This document shows positions 8,273 to 17,007 of a stretch of 64,000 nt of DNA, piece by piece. A program made the translations under genes and the position numbers. Below the pieces are notes generated by a model, which saw only the letters and a list, made by a program, of their open reading frames with translations, searched no databases and was not told where the DNA came from. Every line of letters begins with the position of its first letter. The first letter of the stretch is position 1. This DNA is from an uncultured Pseudomonadota bacterium (GTDB lineage Bacteria; Myxococcota_A; UBA796; SXON01), in the NCBI GenBank assembly GCA_903875225.1, contig CAIQVJ010000019.1, positions 1 to 64,000 of the forward strand, read 5' to 3'.

Positions 8273-9460
8273 TCAGCCCCGGGGGTAGATCAGCGCGTCC
8301 GCGCGGCGCTGCTCCCACGCGAGCCGTTGGGGCAGCCACCCGCTCACCAGCGTGCGCGGGGAGATCCGGGACATGAGCCCGACCCGCGCCTCGTTCGAGC
8401 CGCACAGGAGGTCGATCGCGATCGGGGTGTCCACGAACTCGTAGGTCTCGGTGCGCCACTTGAAGTGGGCGGGGGCGGCCCGCATCGCAGCTTCGAGCAC
8501 GACGAGGCCGAGCAGGAAGGCTTCGAGCACGTCGGGGTTGGTCACGACGACCTCGACGCCGTTGCAAACCTGCCCGGCGAACTTCTGGAAGCGCGGCTCG
8601 AACGTGGCCGCCCGGAACGTGACGCCCTCGAGGCCCGCGTCCAGGGCGCCATCCCGACACAGGCTCGTGAGCCGGGCAGCGTCGAGGAACGGTGCGCCCA
8701 CGAGGTGGAACGGCCGGGTCGTGCCGCGCCCCTCCGAGAGATTCGTGCCTTCGATCAGGCACATCCCCGGGTAGATGAGCGCTGTCTCGAGGGTGGGCAT
8801 GTTGGGGGAGGGAAACACCCACGGCAGGCCTGTGGCGTCGAACCGCTCGCGCGGGTCCCACCCCTCGCAGGGCACGACCTCGATCACGCACCCGATCCCG
8901 CGATCGTCCCGGAAGAACCTGGACAGCTCGCCCATGGTCATGCCATGGCGCACGGCCAGGGGATAGGCCCCGACGAAGCTCTCGAACCCGGGCTGGACGA
9001 TGTTCCCTTCGAGCGTGACGCCGTCGATGGGGTTCGGACGATCCAACACCAGCACCTTCGTGCCTGTCTGGGCGGCGACCTCCATCATGTACCCGAGGGT
9101 GGCCTGGTAGGTGTAGTACCGGCTGCCGATGTCCTGGATGTCGAAGATCAGCACGTCGATGTCTGCGAGCTGCTCCGGGCGGGGGCGCAGGGACGCCGCG
9201 CTGTTGCCGTAGAGCGAGACGACCTCGGTGGGCGCCTCCCGGTCGTGGGCGACCGTGATCATGTCCTGCGCGGTCGCGTGCAGGCCGTGTTCCGGCGCGA
9301 AGATGCGACGGATCGCCACGCCCTGTGCGGGCAGGAGGTCCACGAGGTGGTCACAGGACCGGTTGACCGCGGTGTGGTTGCAGGCCACTGCGACCCGGGC
9401 GCCCGCGAGGCGGGAGAGCTGGGCGGGAGTGTCGAGGAGGACGTCGAGGCCGGTGCGCAT
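8273..9460 (-). CDS. DUF1343 / NamZ-type exo-beta-N-acetylmuramidase
   Basis: 395 residues, the usual size for DUF1343. Typical blocks are NHTAVN, FAPEHGLHA (about 54-62), FDIQDIGSRYYTY, LDRPNPI, VGAYPLAVRHGMT and SPNMPTLE. Characterised NamZ enzymes remove terminal N-acetylmuramic acid from peptidoglycan fragments. There is no signal peptide, so a cytoplasmic recycling role is more likely than an extracellular one. It is divergent from the lipoprotein gene at 9569, with 108 bp between starts, and convergent with the DUF2277 fusion gene. Confidence 0.88.
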   Translation of the reverse strand: MRTGLDVLLDTPAQLSRLAGARVAVACNHTAVNRSCDHLVDLLPAQGVAIRRIFAPEHGLHATAQDMITVAHDREAPTEVVSLYGNSAASLRPRPEQLADIDVLIFDIQDIGSRYYTYQATLGYMMEVAAQTGTKVLVLDRPNPIDGVTLEGNIVQPGFESFVGAYPLAVRHGMTMGELSRFFRDDRGIGCVIEVVPCEGWDPRERFDATGLPWVFPSPNMPTLETALIYPGMCLIEGTNLSEGRGTTRPFHLVGAPFLDAARLTSLCRDGALDAGLEGVTFRAATFEPRFQKFAGQVCNGVEVVVTNPDVLEAFLLGLVVLEAAMRAAPAHFKWRTETYEFVDTPIAIDLLCGSNEARVGLMSRISPRTLVSGWLPQRLAWEQRRADALIYPRG

Positions 9461-9568
9461 CGGGCCATCCTATTGCCGTGTCAACAGCGACGTCAAGCTG
9501 GATACAACCTTGCCTTCGTCGTCGAACGCGGTCTACCGGTTCCGGGGCGGCGGAGGTATGGTGGAGCG

Positions 9569-10915
9569 ATGCGATCGACGCTCCCCCTGGTCTGCCTCCT
9601 CACGCTGTCCGGCTGCAGCGCCTCGTGGCGTCCTGCGTTCCCGTCCGGGGAGACGGGGATCGTGGACACCGCAGACGCCGACACGGACACCGATTCGGAC
9701 ACCGACGCGGACACGGACACCGATGCGGACACGGACACGGACACGGACACCGACACCGACACGGACACCGATGCGGACACGGACACGGACGCGGACACGG
9801 ACACGGACACCGATTCGGACACGGACGCCGACACCGACACCGACGCGGATGCGGACACCGACTCCGGACCCATCGACGCCGATGGCGACGGCTACGGGGA
9901 CAGCGCAGACGGGGGTACGGACTGCAACGACGCCGACCCCGCGATCCACCCGGGAGCCGTCGAGGTGTGTGATCCCGCCGACGTCGACGAGGACTGCAAC
10001 GGGGTCGCCGACGACGACGATCCCGGGGTGACCGGCCGGTCGACCTACTACATGGATCTGGACGGAGACGGGCACGGCGCGCCCTCCGACCCCGGGCATC
10101 CCTACTGCGATCCGCCGTCGGGAGAGGACGCCACCATCGCGGACGACTGTGACGACACCAACGCAGCCCGCTATCCCCAGGCCACGGACCCGACGGACGG
10201 CACGGGCACGGACAATGATTGCGACGGCTTTGTGGACGAGGACGGGCTGACAGAGGCCGACGTGGTGCTCACCGAGTGGTACTGGCGGGGCAACGGCACC
10301 TACGTGAACTACGTGCCGACCGAGCTGCTGCAGTGGGTGGAGCTCTACAACACCACGAGCGTGACCCTCGATCTCTCCGGGTGGACGCTCACGCTGTGCT
10401 CGCTCACGTCCTTCCCGTTCCCCTACGAGCCGACCTCTGCGGATTGCGCGCCGGCCAACGAGACGGACGTGACCCTGCCCGCGGGCACGACGCTGGCTCC
10501 TGCCGACTTCCTCGTGGTCTGCTCGGACAAGGCCCAGCAGGCCTCGTGCGACGTGGACTTCGACTTCTCCAGCGCGAGCTACGGGATGTCCACGTTGAAC
10601 GGGTATGTTCGCCTTCAGGCGGACGGCGTGACTCTCGGCCCGGCCGCGAGCACGTCCACCTCCACCGTGATGCTCGACGACGTCGGCTACGGCTATCTCT
10701 CCGCCTCCGACCAGTGGTACAGCGAGGCGATGCACGGCAGCATGGTGGACAAGGACCTGTACCCGGCCCCCGCGGACGAGACCTTCAACGACACGCACGG
10801 GGGCACGGCGATCGCCCCTACCATCTGGTGTCAGACCAAGGCCAGTACGACCTACGCCATCGGCAGCTACACGGCCTACGGCACGCCAGGGTCCGCCAAC
10901 GGCGACTGTCCCTGA
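9569..10915 (+). CDS. Lipoprotein with Asp-X stalk, MopE-type calcium repeats and lamin-tail domain
   Basis: 448 residues. A short signal peptide ends in lipobox LSGC (Cys16). Residues 36-99 are an unbroken Asp-X repeat (X is Thr, Ala or Ser). Residues 100-230 carry Asp-rich calcium-loop repeats of the MopE/thrombospondin-3 kind (DADGDGYGD, TDCNDADPAIHPGA, DEDCNGVADDDD). The rest (about 230-448) resembles a lamin-tail domain, with the LTEWYW strand, WVELYNTT and LSGWTL blocks. The layout suggests an anchored, calcium-stabilised surface protein held away from the membrane by an acidic stalk. No enzyme motif is seen. The next lipoprotein gene starts directly after its stop. Confidence 0.85.
   Translation: MRSTLPLVCLLTLSGCSASWRPAFPSGETGIVDTADADTDTDSDTDADTDTDADTDTDTDTDTDTDTDADTDTDADTDTDTDSDTDADTDTDADADTDSGPIDADGDGYGDSADGGTDCNDADPAIHPGAVEVCDPADVDEDCNGVADDDDPGVTGRSTYYMDLDGDGHGAPSDPGHPYCDPPSGEDATIADDCDDTNAARYPQATDPTDGTGTDNDCDGFVDEDGLTEADVVLTEWYWRGNGTYVNYVPTELLQWVELYNTTSVTLDLSGWTLTLCSLTSFPFPYEPTSADCAPANETDVTLPAGTTLAPADFLVVCSDKAQQASCDVDFDFSSASYGMSTLNGYVRLQADGVTLGPAASTSTSTVMLDDVGYGYLSASDQWYSEAMHGSMVDKDLYPAPADETFNDTHGGTAIAPTIWCQTKASTTYAIGSYTAYGTPGSANGDCP
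9674..9865 (+). repeat. In-frame hexanucleotide tract encoding 32 Asp-X dipeptides
   Basis: 192 bp of GAC/GAT alternating with ACN, GCN or TCN codons inside the lipoprotein gene. The six-base periodicity stays open in other frames and on the other strand, so no frame choice can be made from this tract alone. Such repeats tend to change length by slippage in whole dipeptides. Confidence 0.85.
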
Positions 10916-11533
10916 ATGATCCCGTCCGCGCTCCTGCCCCTGTGGCTCTCGGCGTGCACGGGGGGTGATGACTCCGCGACGCGGCACCCCGATCTTCACC
11001 AGGACTCCGGCGGTGATGCCGACGCGGACGCCGATGCGGACAGCGACGCCGACAGCGATTCGGACACCGACACCGACGCGCTCTGCTCCGAGAATCCGCC
11101 GACCACGCCCCCTGGGGACACGTGCGTGACGAGCGCGATTGCGTGCGGGCAGACCATCGAGGCCACCCCCGCGGGCGGCGACTCGGACTGGACCGGGGCG
11201 GACTACACCGCAGCATTCTGCTTTCCCAACCTCGACCGTCACGACTACGCCGGCCCCGAGCGTATCTATGCGTTGGATGTACCCGCGAACACGACCGCTA
11301 CGGTGACGCTGGAGGCGCCCTGCGCGGACATGGATCTGGCCGTCGTCCGGTGGGAGCAGGACACGTGCCCGGGCGACGCCGATCCGCTCACGACCTGCGA
11401 GGGCTCGGACGCGGAGGGGGACGATCAGGTGTCCGTGTCGTGGGATCGTGACACGCGCTGGCTCGTCGTCGTGGACGCGAAGGACGCGGCGGATGAGGAA
11501 GCGAACTTTCGGGTGTCCGTCGCGTGTGAGTAG
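10916..11533 (+). CDS. Small lipoprotein with Asp-X stalk
   Basis: 205 residues. A signal peptide ends in lipobox LSAC (Cys14). An Asp-X stalk follows (11 dipeptides, 11015-11080). The globular part (about 57-205) has several Cys and is beta-rich (IYALDVPANTTATVTLEA, WLVVVDAKD), resembling bacterial pre-peptidase C-terminal-like or adhesin beta-sandwich domains, though I cannot assign a family. The ATG follows the TGA of the previous lipoprotein gene with no gap, so the pair is probably one transcript. Confidence 0.78.
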   Translation: MIPSALLPLWLSACTGGDDSATRHPDLHQDSGGDADADADADSDADSDSDTDTDALCSENPPTTPPGDTCVTSAIACGQTIEATPAGGDSDWTGADYTAAFCFPNLDRHDYAGPERIYALDVPANTTATVTLEAPCADMDLAVVRWEQDTCPGDADPLTTCEGSDAEGDDQVSVSWDRDTRWLVVVDAKDAADEEANFRVSVACE

Positions 11534-11626
11534 CGCGGTCGCTCCGGGCGGACAGTCCCGGTCACCGTCTGTTTTTCTTCGGTGACACGCGTCCCCACGG
11601 CGCGGTCGCCTCGCTAAGGGGCCGTC

Positions 11627-12484
11627 GTGCTGACACCTGAAGAGCTCCGGCAGATCCGTCGCCTGCATGTGCAGGCGGGGCGGCGTGTGGACTCCCTGTT
11701 GCAGGGTGAGTACCGCTCCGCGTTCAAGGGATCGGGCATGGAGTTCGACGAGGTGCGACCGTACGTGCCCGGCGACGAGGTCCGCCGGATCGACTGGAAC
11801 GTGACCGCGCGCACCGGTGAGCCGTTCCTCAAGACGTTCAAGGAGGAGCGCGAGCTCACGCTGCTGCTGGTGATGGACATCTCCGGCTCCGTCCGGTTCG
11901 GGGCAGGCGGCAAGGATGGGCGCACCGACAAGCGCCTTCAGCTTGCGCGGGCCGCCGGAGGGCTCGCGTTCTCGGCGCTCCGCAGCGGGGATCGGGTCGG
12001 GCTCCTCACCTTCACGAACAAGGTGGAGCAGTACCTCCCGCCACGCAAGTCGCGAGGCCACGGGTGGCAGGTGATCCAGGCCGCGTTCGCGGTGGGAAAC
12101 ACGGGCGGCACCGATCTGGCGGCCGCGCTCGGCTTTGCCCGGCGCGTGCTCAAACGGCGGGGCGTGATCGTCATCCTCTCGGATTTCGTGGCCCCGAGCT
12201 TCGACCAGGAGCTGGCCTCGCTCTCGCGGCGGCACACCACACACGCGATCCTGGTGCACGACCCGCTCGAGAACGCGCTCCCCGATGTGGGGATGCTGGC
12301 GGTGATGGACGCGGAGAGCGGATCGGTGCGCACGCTCCGCGCCGCCGGGCAGGGGATCCTCGGGCCCGTGGACGCTCGCGTGGCGGACCTTCGGCGGGCG
12401 GGGGTCCGCGCGAGCTCGCTCTCCACGGACGAGGACGCATTCCTGCGCCTGCAGCGACACTTCATGGCTCGGGGACGCGGATGA
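11627..12484 (+). CDS. DUF58 domain protein, first gene of a Bat-like VWA operon
   Basis: 285 residues from a GTG. The DUF58 signature RPYVPGDEVRRIDWNVTAR spans 44-62, and a VWA-like fold follows with a MIDAS-type start, MDISGS, near residue 84. DUF58 proteins usually sit between a MoxR AAA+ ATPase and VWA membrane proteins and act with them in metal-dependent assembly or envelope maturation. No MoxR gene lies in this window. Its ATGA overlap with the next gene ties it to the operon. Confidence 0.88.
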   Translation: MLTPEELRQIRRLHVQAGRRVDSLLQGEYRSAFKGSGMEFDEVRPYVPGDEVRRIDWNVTARTGEPFLKTFKEERELTLLLVMDISGSVRFGAGGKDGRTDKRLQLARAAGGLAFSALRSGDRVGLLTFTNKVEQYLPPRKSRGHGWQVIQAAFAVGNTGGTDLAAALGFARRVLKRRGVIVILSDFVAPSFDQELASLSRRHTTHAILVHDPLENALPDVGMLAVMDAESGSVRTLRAAGQGILGPVDARVADLRRAGVRASSLSTDEDAFLRLQRHFMARGRG

Positions 12485-13275
12485 TCCTGCTGCTCCTGCT
12501 CGCCTGCCACCCGACACCCGCGCCTCTTCCACCGGCCGCACCGGTGTGGGTGGAGGCGCGCAAGGTGGACGAGGGCAAGCCAGCCAGGATCCACGCGCCT
12601 GCCGGCACGCAGATGCCGCCCGTGGAGGGGCTCACGATCACCCAGGTGAGCACCGGGGACGACGGCAGTGCTGTGTGGGACGCTGTCGGCGAGAAGGGCA
12701 GCTACGTGATCGACGTCCCCGGCTCCGACCAGAAGCCCGTGCCGATCTACGTCGACATCGGGGTGGACGGCCCCACGGGCGGCAAGATGGCCGACCTCGC
12801 CGCTCCGACGCCCAGGCCGCCCCCGATCTGGCCGTATGTGCTCGGGGGCGTGGTCGGCGCAGGCGCGCTCGTCGCGGCCGGGATCGCCGCATGGAAGCGG
12901 TGGCGGCCCCTGCCCCCGCCGGTCCCGCCGGAAGCGCCGGACATCCTGGCCCTGCGCGCCTGGAATGCGCTCCGCGCCCGCACCGATCTCGAGCCCGCCG
13001 AACTGGCCCTCGAGCTCTCGATGGTGTACCGCCGGTACCTCGATGCCACCCGCGTCTGGCCCGCCACGTCCAGGACGACCCGGGAGATCCTCGACAACCT
13101 GTCGGGGGAGCTGACCGCCGGAGAGCTTGACTGCGCCCGCCGCCTGCTCTCGGCCATGGACCTCGTGAAATTCGCCGAGCGCGAGGCCCGGGCCTCGTTG
13201 TTCGACCAGCTGGACGCGGACTTCCGCCGGTTGGTGGCTCCAGTGCGCGGGAACGCAGGGCAGAACCGTGTTTGA
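12481..13275 (+). CDS. Lipoprotein-like single-pass membrane protein of the Bat-like operon
   Basis: 264 residues. The first nine residues, MILLLLLAC, look like a very short lipoprotein signal with Cys9. A periplasmic beta-rich domain follows (to about 110), then Pro-rich sequence, one transmembrane helix (about 118-137) and a cytoplasmic helical domain with the pattern EPAELALELSMVYRRYL. This order resembles BatD or DUF4381 proteins encoded beside VWA genes, but the match is structural, not motif-based. It overlaps the gene before by 4 bp and the gene after by 8 bp. Confidence 0.75.
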   Translation: MILLLLLACHPTPAPLPPAAPVWVEARKVDEGKPARIHAPAGTQMPPVEGLTITQVSTGDDGSAVWDAVGEKGSYVIDVPGSDQKPVPIYVDIGVDGPTGGKMADLAAPTPRPPPIWPYVLGGVVGAGALVAAGIAAWKRWRPLPPPVPPEAPDILALRAWNALRARTDLEPAELALELSMVYRRYLDATRVWPATSRTTREILDNLSGELTAGELDCARRLLSAMDLVKFAEREARASLFDQLDADFRRLVAPVRGNAGQNRV

Positions 13276-14197
13276 GTTCGCGGCGCCGCTCTGGCTCCTC
13301 GCGTTGCCGCTGGCGCTCGTTCCGCTGCTGGCGTGGGCGCGGCCGCACGCGCTGCGGTTCCCTGGTTCGGGCGCAGCGGCCTCGCCGCTGGCTTCTATTG
13401 TCATCGGCACCACGATCATCCCTGCCCTGCTGGAGGGGTTGGCGATCGCGTTTGCCGTCGTCGCCTTGGCCCGCCCGCAACACATCGAGCACGAGACGGT
13501 GCGGGACTCCGAGGGCCTCGACATCCTGCTCGCCATCGACACCTCCGGCTCGATGCGCTCCCCGGACATGGGCAGGGGCTTGAGCCCGATGTCCCGCCTG
13601 GACGCCGCCAAGCAGGTGATGAAGCGGTTCGTGGAGGCGCGGCAGGACGACCGGCTCGGCCTCCTGGTGTTCGGCGAGGAGGCCTTCGTGCAGGTGCCGC
13701 CCACGCTGGATTCGGCGGCGCTCGTGGACTTCATCGGGGACCTGCAGCTGGGCATGGCAGGTCCGAACGCCACGGCGGTCGGGGATGCGATCGCGGTGGG
13801 CGTCAAGCGCCTGAAGGACCTCAAGGCACCGTCGAAGCTGATGATCCTGGTGACGGACGGCAAGTCCAACGCAGGCACCGTGCAGCCCATGGACGCCGCT
13901 GCCGCCGCCAAGGCGCTCGGGGTGAAGATCTACACCATCGGGGTGGGCACCTCGCAGATCGACGACCGCACCCTCTCGGCCGTGGCCAGCACAACCGGGG
14001 GCAAGTACTACCCCGCCTCCAACTTGAGCGAACTCGGTCAGGTTTACGCAGACATCGACAAGAACGAGAAGACCACCGCGCAGGTCCACGAATACGTCCA
14101 TCGCGACGAGCTCTACGCGGATTGGCTGTTCCCCGCGCTGGGTTGCTTCTGTGCCGCTTTCGGGCTCTCCCGCACCGTGCTGCGGCGGCTGCCATGA
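13268..14197 (+). CDS. VWA-domain membrane protein, BatA-like
   Basis: 309 residues from GTG. Two N-terminal membrane helices (about 8-22 and 43-68) lead into a VWA domain with an intact MIDAS, D91-T-S-G-S, and further Thr/Asp ligands in LVTDGKSNAG. A last helix near 283-303 returns to the membrane. This is the BatA plan: a VWA domain held against the membrane between helices. It overlaps its neighbours by 8 and 4 bp, so the operon's four proteins are probably made together. Confidence 0.9.
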   Translation: MFEFAAPLWLLALPLALVPLLAWARPHALRFPGSGAAASPLASIVIGTTIIPALLEGLAIAFAVVALARPQHIEHETVRDSEGLDILLAIDTSGSMRSPDMGRGLSPMSRLDAAKQVMKRFVEARQDDRLGLLVFGEEAFVQVPPTLDSAALVDFIGDLQLGMAGPNATAVGDAIAVGVKRLKDLKAPSKLMILVTDGKSNAGTVQPMDAAAAAKALGVKIYTIGVGTSQIDDRTLSAVASTTGGKYYPASNLSELGQVYADIDKNEKTTAQVHEYVHRDELYADWLFPALGCFCAAFGLSRTVLRRLP

Positions 14198-15189
14198 CCT
14201 GGGCGCACCTGAACTGGCTGTTCCTGCTGGTGCTCGTGCCGCTGGTGGCGTTGGGTTCGGCCTGGGCCTGGCGACGCCGATCCCACGACCTGGGGCGGCT
14301 CGGGAGCCCGCAGATGCTCGCCGTGCTGCTCTCCAGGGGAGTTGGAGCCGCGCGGTTCTGGCAGGCCATCCTCGCTCCGCTCATCGTTGTGGGGGTGGTG
14401 GTTGCGTTGGCCGGACCGCGGTTGGGGTTCGACTGGGAGCAGACCAGGATGGAGGGCGTGAGCATCGTGGCCGTGCTCGACGTGAGTCGGTCGATGGATG
14501 CCGAGGACGTCAGCCCGTCGCGCCTCGTGGTCGGGAAGCGGGAGCTGGGCGACTTTTCGCAGCTCCTGCGCGGAGACGCCATCGGGCTCGTCCTGTTCGC
14601 CCAGGGCGCCTGGACCCGGATCCCGTTGACGACAGACTACGCCACGTGGCGCTGGGCGCTGGGCGACACGACGACCGGCACCATCCGCGCGCAGGGCACG
14701 TCGCTCTCCGGCGCGCTGGACGCTGCGCTCGGGCTGCTCGAGCGGGCGGACGGCAGCGGGAAGGCCATCCTGCTGGTCTCGGACGGTGAGGACCATGACG
14801 ACGACTCCGATCTGACCGCCGCCCTGGGCAGGGTCACCGCGGCGCATGCGCACGTCTACGCGATCGGTGTGGGCACGCCCGAGGGGGCTCCGGTTCCCGA
14901 GGAGGGCGGGGGGTTCAAGAAGGACAGCGACGGCAGCGTCGTCGTCTCCAAGCTCGACGAGGCCCGGCTCTCGCACATCGCCGAGGCCACGGGCGGCGCG
15001 TATGTGCGCTCGGTGCCCGGCGACGACGACGTGCGCGGGCTCTACGAGTCCGAGATCCGCGGCAAGTTGACGGCATCCGAGCGCGGCGTGCGGCGGGACA
15101 AGCTCTGGCACGAGCAGTACGTGTGGCCGCTCGCCTTTGCCCTGGTGGGGATGGTGATCAGCGCGGGGGCCGGAATCCGGAGGCGGTGA
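14194..15189 (+). CDS. VWA-domain membrane protein, BatB-like
   Basis: 331 residues. Helices at about 6-26 and 55-74, then a VWA domain whose MIDAS is D96-V-S-R-S100, the variant typical of BatB, and a final helix near 307-327. VSDGEDHDD carries the later metal-site Asp. An insert of charged residues around 230-250 (PEEGGGFKKDSDG) is also seen in BatB relatives. It is the last gene of the operon and ends 7 bp from the convergent FG-GAP lipoprotein gene. Confidence 0.9.
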   Translation: MTWAHLNWLFLLVLVPLVALGSAWAWRRRSHDLGRLGSPQMLAVLLSRGVGAARFWQAILAPLIVVGVVVALAGPRLGFDWEQTRMEGVSIVAVLDVSRSMDAEDVSPSRLVVGKRELGDFSQLLRGDAIGLVLFAQGAWTRIPLTTDYATWRWALGDTTTGTIRAQGTSLSGALDAALGLLERADGSGKAILLVSDGEDHDDDSDLTAALGRVTAAHAHVYAIGVGTPEGAPVPEEGGGFKKDSDGSVVVSKLDEARLSHIAEATGGAYVRSVPGDDDVRGLYESEIRGKLTASERGVRRDKLWHEQYVWPLAFALVGMVISAGAGIRRR

Positions 15190-15196
15190 GGGGGCC

Positions 15197-17002
15197 TCAG
15201 TCGCAGGGCCAGGTGCCGAGATCGAGCACGTTGTCGTCCTCGTTGCACTCCTCCACTCGTGATGTGTCATCGACCTGTGCGCTCAGCCGCCCTCGCCAAT
15301 CGGCGGCAGCGACATGGAACTCGAGATCGCGCGCCGTGCCCGAGCCCAGCGTGAGCGCCGCGCCGGTGGCGACCTCGGTGCCTCCGGCGTTGTACAGTCC
15401 GCTGGTGAAGGCGGGGGTGTCCGCCAGTCCGTTGTTGCCCACCTGCAGCTGCACGTTCACGCTCCCGTCGTCGTTGCAGCAGAACCGGGGGTCGCTCGGC
15501 ACCAGGTTTGCCAGCTCGTCCGAGTTCCCGAGGGTGGTCCCGCCCGTGCGGAAGTTGTTCCACTGCGTCCAGTTCGGCTCCGGAACGGCCGGGATGGACC
15601 CATCGTCGTTCACGTTGGTGATCGAGTAGGCATACTGGTTCCAGATGGTCCGGGAGGGCCGCCAGGAGTTGTCCAGATCGCCGAGCACGGTGATGCCGTT
15701 CCAGCCCTCGTAGGCGTAGTTGTTGGACGGGAGAACGATCTCGGTCTGGCCGTCGTTGTCCACGTCCACGATCAGCGGGTACTCGTAGAGGGTCCCGGAG
15801 GCGTGCTGATCCTCGATGAACTTCACCGCGCCCGTCGCGCCGTCGTACACCCACAGCGTGATCTCGTCTGCGTACACGACGTCTGCCGCGCCGTCCCCCT
15901 CGAAGTCGAACACGCTGGAACCGGTCACGCTCGAGGAGTAGTCCTGCACGGGCTGTGACCAGAGCACGGTGCCGTCGCCGTCGAACACGGAGTAGCTGTA
16001 GGCTCCGGCCACTCCGATCTCGGCCATGCCGTCGTCGTCGAAGTCGGCGACCGTGGGCGGCCCTCCGCCGCCGCCAGGCACCGGGACCTGCCAGCGGACC
16101 GTGCCGTCGCTGTTCGTCGCCGTGACCACGCCGAGGCAGGTGTGGATCAGCTCGGGGACCCCGTCCAGATCGAGGTCGCCGGCGGCGCCCATGCCGTCGC
16201 AGGTGCCGTCGTTCCAGAGCGGCGTGCCGTCATAGCCGTACAGGGTGTTGCCCGCGTACACCTCCTGGTGGCCGTCCTGGTCGACGTCGATCGGGACGGA
16301 CAGGAAATAGCCGGCGCCTGAAGCGCCCTGCCAGCGTAGGGTGCCGTCGTGGTTGAGCACGGTGTACCCGAAGATCACCTCGCTCATGCCGTCACCATCG
16401 AGGTCGGCGAACGCCGGGGCGCCGTAGGCGTAGGGGGTTGCTCCGCCCGCCCACTTGAAGTCGCCGAGGTTGGTCACGCACAACACCGACACCTCCATCG
16501 CCGGTACGCACACCTCGGGGATGCCGTCTGCGTCGATATCGCCGATCGCGACGCTGCCCGACGATGCGGGGTGGTAGCCGCCGCTCTCCACCAGGCTCCA
16601 CTCCTGACCGGCCCCGTTCCCCGAGATCGCGGTGAGCGCGCCGGCGGAGGTGTAGGCGCCCCCAGCGAAGCTCGTGGTCACGACATCGGGGATGTCGTGC
16701 TGGTCGATCACGCCGTCGCCGTTGTCGTCCGTGAGGTTGCCCGCTGCGGGCGTAGACATGATGTCGTCGTAGCCTGGGTAGGTGTCGTTGCTCGCCCACT
16801 GCCACTCCACCACCGGCGTGAAGGTGCCGACGCCGGGCTCCACCAGGCAAGTGCCGTCCACCGTGACGGCCGTGAGCGTGTCGTCCACGCTGCAGTCCGG
16901 AGCCGTGTCGCCGTTGTGTACGATCCGGTTGTTCAGCTTGTAGTCCTGGCACCCGGAGGTTGCGAGCAGGAGCGCGCCGACAGCGATCTCAGGCCTGCGC
17001 AC
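15197..17002 (-). CDS. FG-GAP/VCBS-repeat lipoprotein
   Basis: 601 residues from GTG. Lipobox TSGC puts the lipidated Cys at 18. From about residue 60 the chain is a series of FG-GAP-type blades with calcium loops (DNGDGVIDQHD, IGDIDADGIPE, FADLDGDGMSE, DVDQDGHQE, GDLDLDGVPE, DFDDDGMAE, DVDNDGQTE), consistent with a seven-bladed propeller. The last 110 residues form a separate beta domain with a Cys pair (FCCNDDG). The spacing of 5 bp after the TPR gene upstream makes it the last gene of a three-gene operon. Confidence 0.88.
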   Translation of the reverse strand: MRRPEIAVGALLLATSGCQDYKLNNRIVHNGDTAPDCSVDDTLTAVTVDGTCLVEPGVGTFTPVVEWQWASNDTYPGYDDIMSTPAAGNLTDDNGDGVIDQHDIPDVVTTSFAGGAYTSAGALTAISGNGAGQEWSLVESGGYHPASSGSVAIGDIDADGIPEVCVPAMEVSVLCVTNLGDFKWAGGATPYAYGAPAFADLDGDGMSEVIFGYTVLNHDGTLRWQGASGAGYFLSVPIDVDQDGHQEVYAGNTLYGYDGTPLWNDGTCDGMGAAGDLDLDGVPELIHTCLGVVTATNSDGTVRWQVPVPGGGGGPPTVADFDDDGMAEIGVAGAYSYSVFDGDGTVLWSQPVQDYSSSVTGSSVFDFEGDGAADVVYADEITLWVYDGATGAVKFIEDQHASGTLYEYPLIVDVDNDGQTEIVLPSNNYAYEGWNGITVLGDLDNSWRPSRTIWNQYAYSITNVNDDGSIPAVPEPNWTQWNNFRTGGTTLGNSDELANLVPSDPRFCCNDDGSVNVQLQVGNNGLADTPAFTSGLYNAGGTEVATGAALTLGSGTARDLEFHVAAADWRGRLSAQVDDTSRVEECNEDDNVLDLGTWPCD

Positions 17003-17007
17003 GCGGG

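Noticed and set aside
9674..9865. Ser-Val-rich antisense protein over the Asp-X tract
   Set aside because: A six-base repeat keeps several frames open; only the plus frame joins a signal peptide and folded domains.
11561..11586. Hairpin GTCACCG...CGGTGAC with a T-run after the second Asp-stalk lipoprotein gene
   Set aside because: The T-run is in the loop and not after the stem, so it is not a rho-independent terminator.
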